Below, piece by piece: positions 57,797 through 64,000 of a stretch of DNA of 64,000 nucleotides. Numbering within the stretch: the first letter of the stretch is position 1; each line of letters begins with the position of its first letter. This stretch comes from Anas platyrhynchos (taxonomy: Eukaryota; Chordata; Aves; Anseriformes; Anatidae): NCBI RefSeq assembly GCF_047663525.1, contig NC_092612.1, positions 715,501-779,500 on the forward strand. Reading direction: 5' to 3'. Position numbers and translations under genes: made by a program. Below the pieces are notes generated by a model. That model worked only from the letters and a program-made list of their open reading frames with translations. It was not told where the DNA came from and ran no database searches.

Positions 57797-58763
57797 TCAG
57801 CGCCCCAGAACCTCCCGGAGCCGCGGTTTCACCACCACGTCCCCCTTGGTTTCGTAGCTCAAGCTCCTCCAGGCCAGCAGGGCGGGCGGCAGGCGCAGGG
57901 ACTGGTAGGCGGCTCGCATCTTGTCTGGGGACAGCCCCGTGTCCCACAGGTGGACGTCGGCCAGCTCGCCCGTGAAGGAGTTGTAGACGTCGAAGCCCCC
58001 CCCGAAGGCGTCCTGCTCCTGCCCCAGCATGATCACGGCCTCGGCGCCCACCGCGTAGCCCCGCTGCAGCCCCTTGCGGGGCCAGGGCTTCCCGTTGAGC
58101 CAAAATTCGGCGATGCCGGTGGCCGACTCCCAGCTGGCGCAGACGTGCTCCCAGTCCCCGCGGCTCTCGGGGACGCGGAAGGTGACGGACTTGCCCCCCA
58201 CGTAGAAGCGGTACTCGGTGGGTTTGGGCTTGAAGAGGAGGATCTCATTGTCCTGCGCCTTGGTGGCGTAGGAGAAGAGGCTGTGGGGCCGCGTGAGGTC
58301 CGTGTAGGAGCGCAGGCACACGGTGAAGTTGAGCAGCGGCTGCTCCAGCTTCGCCCGCAGCACCACGTAGGCATCGCTGGGGTCGGTCCGAAAAACGAAC
58401 ACCTTTCGGTAGAGGTCTGGGGGGAGGGTGACAGAAGGGATGCGGTGGTCTCAGAGCCTACCCCCCCTGGGGGATGTCCCCGCTGTGCCTTTGGTGCTCC
58501 AGCATCCCCCAAAAGGCTCCCAGAGCTGGCTGGGGGCATCGGACGGGGCTGAGCCACCGTGGTGTCCCCAGGGATGGGGATCTGGATGGGACCCCCCTTG
58601 GCTGCCCCCCCCCCCCCCGCCATGCTCCCACACCCCAGGGCTCTTCGCTCCCTGCTCCTCACCCCGCTGCCAGCCCTGGTCCCCCCGCTGTCCCCCTACC
58701 TTCCTGGGCGGTGACACCACTGAGGCCAGCGAGGACGGCGAGCCACAGCCGCAGGCTGCCCAT
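57797..58763 (-). CDS. Short pentraxin B (CRP/SAP type)
   Basis: Second secreted short pentraxin, same orientation as A and 0.7 kb away. Exons 58700-58763 and 57797-58416, phase 1; 227 residues. Signal peptide MGSLRLWLAVLAGLSGVTAQ, then YRKVFVFRTDPSDAYVVL. Signature HVCASWES and GQEQDAFGGGF are present. Calcium ligands by CRP numbering: Asp60, Asn61, Glu138, Gln139, Asp140 kept; 147 is Asp (conservative) and 150 is Asn, so calcium binding is plausible. QDNEILLF keeps the CRP phosphocholine-pocket Phe66. The C-terminal part (GELADVHLWDTGLSPDKM to KPRLREVLGR) differs strongly from A, whereas the central part is almost identical at the DNA level. Of the two, this is the better CRP-function candidate. 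Confidence 0.93.
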
Positions 58764-60130
58764 GGTGCTGGGTGTGGTGGTGGCTGCTGGCACCCAGGGG
58801 TTTATCGGCTGCCCTGGGTGGGAGGGAAGCGGCGTCCCCCAATCCCAGCAGCCTGGCACAGCCCGGAGGGGGTGATTTCACGCTGTCATGGGGCCACGAG
58901 GCCCTGCGTCACCACCGGCACGGGGCTCCCCTGGAGCCGTGCCCTGGGCGCGTGCCCCGGTGCAGCTTCGGGCCACCGCAACCCCGGGGAAAACTTCCCA
59001 AATTTGAGCCCAAAGGCGCCCGTTGTCCCTCGTCTGTGGCTCTTGGCCACGTCCCTGGGCTCTGCTGGCCCCATCCCTGCATCGAGACCAAAGGGACGGA
59101 GGCTGGGACCGGAGCCGTGGGCAGCAGGTGGCAGAAGAAACCGCGGCAAACCCGAGAGGCTGAGGGTCTGCTGCAGCCTTGGTGTCCTCCCAGGGTGTCT
59201 GAGCATCCTCCGAGGGGCTGAGCACCCTCCAAGGGTGTCCGTGTGTCCTCCCAGGGCGTCCTTGTGTCCTCCCAAGGTGTCCGTGTGTCCTCCTCAGAGG
59301 GTGGTTGAGGCTGGGGGGCGGGCTGATTGGGGAGCGGGGGGATTTCAGTGCTGTGGGGATGGCCGGAGGGATGCACGAGGATCCAAACCCGTCCCTGACC
59401 ACCCCTGGGGCAGCCTGAGACATGGCATGAAGGCACTGGAGGAGCTGGGGGGGCTGCGTGGGGGCAAATTGGGCTCGGCAATGAAGGTGCAGGGCTGGGG
59501 GGTGGAGGTCTGGGCTTGGGGAGCGAAACCGGGCTGCACCTGGCTGCGGGCGCCCAACCCCTTTTTGGGCTCAATCTCCCTTATTTTAACAGGGACACCC
59601 CCAGCCCCTCGGGGGTCAGATGCTGGGTGCTGGTCCCTGGGGGTGGCTGGGGCCCCCCGGTGCCTTTCCCTGCTCTCCCCCCGCCCCGAGCTGCTCCAGC
59701 TCCTTGCCAGGCTCTTTGGCATCCGCGCGCCTCGTGACCGTGGCCATCCCTAATGGGAATGGATGAGCCCCAGCCAAATGCCTCCAGGGCCAGACATAAA
59801 TCACCCGGCTTCCTGCTAATGACCCGGGGAGAGCGGCTCCAGCCTCGTTAACGTCTCCCCCTAATTTGAAGGCACGAGGAGCGGCCGGAGGTGATGGATG
59901 TCGCTGCAAAGCCGGCGCTCACCGGGGCCGGGCATCCTCAGGAAGCGCTGCCCTGTCCTGCCCCGTCCCCCAGGGCCTCATCCCGGCCACCTCCGTGCCC
60001 AGCAGCTTTCACTGGAAGCCGACGGCGTGGGCAGCAGCAGGGGAGGGTGAGGATGGGTGTGGAGCACGGGTTTTGGGGACCCCCCCTCACCCCATTAAAG
60101 CAGGCCCCGTGTGCGGCTCTGGCAGACTCA
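58764..60130. other. Pentraxin B-ACKR1 intergenic region
   Basis: About 1.4 kb. 59185-59295 is a GTGTCCTCCCAAGGTGTCC repeat of about 20 bases. The rest is unique-looking; no gene found. No liver-type promoter motif can be claimed by eye. Confidence 0.6.
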
Positions 60131-60136
60131 TTTATT
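60131..60136 (-). terminator. ACKR1: ACKR1 polyadenylation signal
   Basis: AATAAA on minus (TTTATT on plus), about 450 bases after the ACKR1 stop. Confidence 0.6.
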
Positions 60137-60586
60137 GCAGATAATCTCCCCCGGGTGATCACAGACGGGGCGTTCATCTCGGCTTGTGGGGAGAGAGCCA
60201 ATAACCCCCCGTCGGTGCGCCCGTGGGGATAAATAAAACCCCGCTGCTGCTGCCCTGTCTGCTGGGGCTGACCCCTCCCGAGGGGCTGCGGGCACCCCGG
60301 GGACACGGCCATTGTGCAAATTGGGGTGTCTGGCCCCAAACGGGGTGGCTGTGGGTGCTGAGAGCACAGTGATGACCCCCAAAAAGGAGCACGATGGAGC
60401 TGGTGGCCACGCTGAGGCTTTCTCTTGGCTCTGCTGGTGGTCACAGGTCAGGAGGGGAGGGTGCTGGGGGGACAATGCCACCCATGGGGGGCGGAGGACC
60501 AACGTCACACACGGAGAACTGGGCTCCGCCGGCCCCCTGGGGATGGTGCCGGGGTCCAGCTGCTGGTTTTGGGGTGCCGGGGGTGC

Positions 60587-62085
60587 TCAGAAGCCGCCGT
60601 CAGCGTCCACCTTGCGGTGGCAGAGCCCGGTGGCCAGCAGCACGGCGGGCGCCAGGCAGCAGTGCAGCACCCCCAGCGCCTCGCACAGCCCCAGGGCGTA
60701 ATCAAACCTCTCGAAGATGCTGCAGGTGTACCGCAGCACCTCGGCGTACAGGAGGAAATCCACGGCCAGCCCCACGCCGTAGGGCACCCAGAGCACGAAG
60801 AAAAGCCAACTCGCTCCAAGCCCGGACCCCCAGCCCCCTCCTCGCCCTGCGCGGACCAGTGTGGCCACCAGCAGCGTGGCCGGCAGCAGCAGGAAGACGC
60901 AGAGGCACGAAGCCAGGTGCAGCAGGTAGACGGGCGAGAAGACGTCGACGTTTCGGTGGATGCAGCTCGCCTCCGGAGCCGCCACCGTGCCGCCGGCGAG
61001 CGCGGCCGGCACGGCCAGCAGCAGCGCCCCGAGCCAGATGCATGCAGCCAGGCGCTGGCTGCGGGGCTCCCAGTGGCTCCAGATGCCGCTGCAGCACCCG
61101 CTGGCCACCAGCAGCCCCTGGGCGAAGACGCTGCAGTGCCACAGCAGCTGGGTGACCTTGCAAGCCCCCGCGCCCAGCCGCCAGCCCTGCACGATGCCTG
61201 CCGCCACCGCCGGCAGCAGCGCGGCGAAGAGCCCGGTCGCCACCGCCAGCTGGGCCACCAGGGCTCGGTGGCACGGCCACGCGTGGGGACGCTTGGCCAA
61301 GGCCACCAGCAGCGCGCCGGTGGCCAGGGCGGCGGCGACGCAGGTGGTGGCCAGGAAAGCGGGGGCTGCGCGCTGGAAGAAGGGGCAGTAGGCGTTGTGG
61401 CAGGGCTCGGAGGAGGAGTAGTCCATCAGGTAGTCCTCGTCGGTGGTGAAGTTGCCCAGGAGGTCCATCAGGTCCACGAAGGTTTCGTTCTGCAGGACTT
61501 TGGGGCTCTGAGGAGGAGATCGGGGGGGTGTCAGGTGCCCCCACGGCTGAGGGATGGCACCTGAAATGTCCCCTCTGATGGCCGGGGGGGGTTTGTCCTG
61601 CTCTGGAGCTGCCACCCAAGTGTGTGTGGCGACGGCTGGCGCATCCGCCTGCGGCATTTATCGGGGAGGGACACCCTGGGTGCAGGGGTCTGCCCAGTGC
61701 TGATACCTCGGGGCTGTGGGCTTGGCCACAAGGTGCAGGAAAACCCAAATTTCCTTACAGCCTCCGAGGTTGGTGCAAAGCCAATGGTGCTGTCTGTAAG
61801 TGAGCATTTCCCAGCTCCGAGACTCAGCACCCGGCACCCACCAGGGCTGGGGGAGATGGGCAGGGGCACTGGGGGTGCTGGGAGGTGCTGGGGCAGTGCA
61901 GGAAGGGAAAAGCTCAGCAGACGTGGGGAAAAGCTGGAAGCGGGCTCACCTCGAGATGCTTCTCTTTGAAATTCAGAGAAAACCACCCGCTCCGAGCACC
62001 CGGCAGGATGGGAAAGGGGTGGAAGGGGGGCGGGGGAAGCAGCGGGGCAGGGAGAAGCACTCACCACTGGGATGCAGTTGCCCAT
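60587..62085 (-). CDS. ACKR1: ACKR1 (Duffy antigen/DARC), atypical chemokine receptor
   Basis: Seven-transmembrane chemokine scavenger of red cells and venular endothelium that does not signal through G proteins. Two exons: 62065-62085 (MGNCIPV, matching the short human first exon MGNC...) and 60587-61507; 313 residues (human 336). The acidic N-terminus has an NETF sequon, DLLGNFTTDEDYLMDY (possible sulfotyrosines) and CHNAYCPFF. Seven hydrophobic helices can be followed to VLHCCLAPAVLLATG. The DRY motif is missing after TM3 (region ASGCCSGIWSHW), which is the hallmark of ACKR1. A longer open frame running through the intron to 61657 is not the start. Its place next to the pentraxins and the presumed CADM3 fits human 1q23. 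Confidence 0.93.
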
Positions 62086-62298
62086 GATGTGTCCCCCGGG
62101 CTGTTAACTGCTCCTCCAGGCGCTGCGAGGGGTGGCTCAGCTCGGCCACGCGTGCTCGCCGGTGGGCACCGTGCGCCCTTGCACGCCGGTGCACGCTCAC
62201 CCACGCGCGCTCTCCAGTGGGTGCTGCGCACGCTGGCGCACGCGTTCCTGCTCGCTCCTGCTCCTCCGGCTCCACGGGGATGAAGGACTGCGGGGCCG

Positions 62299-62305
62299 AG
62301 ATAAG
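62299..62305 (-). promoter_or_regulatory. ACKR1: GATA site upstream of ACKR1
   Basis: AGATAAG on plus, CTTATCT on the coding strand, about 215 bases upstream of the ACKR1 start. It is the same heptamer and orientation as the human erythroid GATA1 element whose loss causes Duffy-null red cells. Confidence 0.62.
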
Positions 62306-62314
62306 GGCTGCCTC

Positions 62315-62320
62315 TGATAA
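62315..62320 (-). promoter_or_regulatory. ACKR1: Second GATA site upstream of ACKR1
   Basis: TGATAA on plus (TTATCA on the coding strand), 10 bases upstream of the first GATA element. Confidence 0.5.
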
Positions 62321-62920
62321 CTGCTCCCTCCCCACCTTGGCTGGGGAGGCCGGGGTGAATGTTCAGGACGCCAGGAGCGAAGGAAACGGGCGGCCACCGC
62401 TGCCGGTAAAACCCATGAGCTGCCAGCGTGATCATTTCTCGAGCAGGAAATGATAATTTCTTGGCAGAACGACTCAGGTTCATTTAGGAATTTTGTTTAC
62501 CGGTGCCCCGTGCGGATGCTCCCGTTGCTGGGTGGAAAACTCCCACCCCAGGGTCACCAGCCCCGTGCTGGGGTGCAGGATGCAGGGGATGCCAGATCCT
62601 GCGGGGGACCTGGGGTCACCCTGTGGCACCAGGGGCTGTCACCAACCCCTGTGCCGGGCTCTGGTGGCACCGGGTGGCCCTGGGGACCTTGGTGGGAGCA
62701 TCCTTAGGGGGGGCTGAGGAGGTGGGCTGGGGGTGGGGGCTGAGGGGGTCTCCATGGGGTGTGCAATGAGCTGAGATGTCCCCCTCACACCATGCGCTGG
62801 GGTGAGCTGTGTCCCCCCCCCTTGTCCCCTCCTGTCCCCCCTCTCACCCTGCACCCCAGGTGGGGGGGCACGGCCGTGGCTCACGCGGGCAGACGCAGAG
62901 ACGAGCAGCCAGGTTAAGGT

Positions 62921-63965
62921 GTGTAATCCAGATATATTTATAGGATTATTTTCCGAGATTAGCACAGGATATTAGAAAGGTTATAAAGTAACATCGACGT
63001 TCGTTGTCTCCCTTTTATGTACATACAAGAACACAGCACAACAACACAGCCCGTCCTCTGCCCTGCCCCACGGCCACCCCACGGCGTGCTCAGAGCTCCG
63101 CACAAATATGGCTTTCGTGGTCTATTGAGAGTTCAGTGCCCGTGCCCCAAACCCTGGCCCGCTTCAGATGCCCTGGTGGCACGTGGTGGACGCGGGGCCG
63201 GGGGTCCCCTGTCCGCGCGGCCAACGGGGCCCCTGTGCTCCAGGAGGGGACACCGGGGCTTGGGGAGGTGGCTCGTGCCCCACCGTGCCGTGATGCTGCC
63301 CGGCCTCCCCGGGTGCCAGCAGCTTGGGACAGGAGCCTGGTGTCCGCTCCCCTGTGACCACAAGTCCCTCACGTCCCCGTGCTGGTGCCACGGCGCGCCC
63401 CATCGCTCCTTCGTCCCCATCATCAGCCACGCTAGTGCCACGGCACATCCCACTGGTGACACAGGTGTCCCACTGGTGACACCCCGTGTCCTGCTGCCAT
63501 CCGTCCTGGGAGCACCTCTCCAGCTGTGACCCCGTCACCTCTCGTCCCCGTGGCCCCCTTGGCACCGTGCAGAGCGCAGCGCGCACCACCCCTCGCTCCC
63601 CAGCCGTGCTGAGCCCGATGTGGGGCTGTTAAACGGTGCCCCCAGCCACCGGACCCCCCCGGTGACCCCGGGACGTGGTGTGGGTGATCGCCCCAGCACC
63701 CGGCGTCACCATCCATGTGCAGACCATGGCCCCAATGCGATGAGGGCTGCGCCTCCCCATTGCCCCCCGTGTCCCCCACCCAACCTCAGACCTGGTGCAC
63801 ATCCCCCTGGCACGGGGGCCTCTCTCCTGTCCTGCCCCGCTCCCCACAACGCGGCACCTCCTCGCGATGCCCTAATCCTGGCTCCTCTCACCTGCCCGAC
63901 CCCAAATCCCCACGTCCTTTCATCCTGGGGACCCCTCCCGGACCCTCAGGGCATCTCCTTCGTAA
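62921..63965 (-). other. Probable 3' UTR of the next minus-strand gene (CADM3 by synteny)
   Basis: The left end (62925-63030) is AT-rich with minus-strand TATAAA (62936-62941) and ACATAAAAG, typical of a transcript end. The rest has no coding pattern. In human CADM3 lies directly upstream of ACKR1 in the same direction, so this is probably its long 3' UTR. No CADM3 coding end (EYFI-stop) was found inside the window. Confidence 0.4.
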
Positions 63966-63985
63966 TGATCTGCGCCATGGAAACC
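63951..63985 (-). CDS. Possible last coding exon at the right edge
   Basis: Minus strand: an acceptor-like CTCGCTCCAG is followed by a short frame VSMAQIITKEMP and TGA (63951-63953). It could be the end of a gene entering from the right, but it matches nothing I recognise and is very short. Confidence 0.2.
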
Positions 63986-64000
63986 TGGAGCGAGAGCGAC

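Larger units (their letters stand above)
62086..62920. other. ACKR1: ACKR1 upstream region
   Basis: Promoter side of ACKR1 with the two GATA motifs, then about 500 bases of unique GC-rich sequence up to an AT-rich 3' end signal of the next minus-strand gene. No exon seen. Confidence 0.55.

Noticed and set aside
56116-58763. Naming the two pentraxins CRP and APCS one-to-one
   Set aside because: Each mixes CRP-like and SAP-like features and they share a converted patch, so orthology cannot be assigned from this window.
61508-61657. Longer N-terminus for ACKR1 (MPQADAPAVATHT...)
   Set aside because: It is intron sequence; the MGNC exon at 62065-62085 splices in frame to AGCCCC and matches human.

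Overview
The window is vertebrate and almost certainly from a bird. It is very GC-rich with compact introns, dense minisatellites and a CR1-type LINE fragment, and every recognisable gene is an ortholog of human chromosome 1q23 genes. From memory this matches a gene-dense avian microchromosome like chicken chromosome 25; the species cannot be read from the sequence. All gene models were built by hand from reading frames and GT-AG sites. Nearly all close exactly in phase and give protein lengths close to the human orthologs.

Layout, left to right: NR1I3 (-, 5' part only, cut by the left edge), PCP4L1 (+), MPZ (-), SDHC (+), CFAP126 (-); then a repeat-rich junction at about 18.6-20.0 kb with an interstitial TTAGGG array; then VSIG8, CFAP45, TAGLN2, IGSF9, DUSP23, two tandem short pentraxins and ACKR1, all on the minus strand. 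The right edge holds what is probably the 3' UTR of another minus-strand gene, by synteny CADM3.

The genes do not form one pathway. They include a xenobiotic nuclear receptor, a calmodulin-binding IQ peptide, the main peripheral myelin adhesion protein, a complex II membrane anchor, two cilium proteins (CFAP126, CFAP45), immunoglobulin-family adhesion proteins (VSIG8, IGSF9), an actin-binding calponin family member, a small phosphatase, two secreted innate pattern-recognition pentraxins and an atypical chemokine receptor.

Main points for a second look: a 64-codon open extension after the MPZ stop that matches the mammalian L-MPZ read-through tail; RFX X-box motifs just upstream of the start codons of both cilium genes; a CTTATCT GATA element upstream of ACKR1 in the same orientation as the human Duffy erythroid site; a telomere-repeat array at an apparent synteny junction; a GC-AG intron and an ATG-only first coding exon in CFAP45; and loss of calcium-site-2 residues in one of the two pentraxins, which also share a near-identical central patch.
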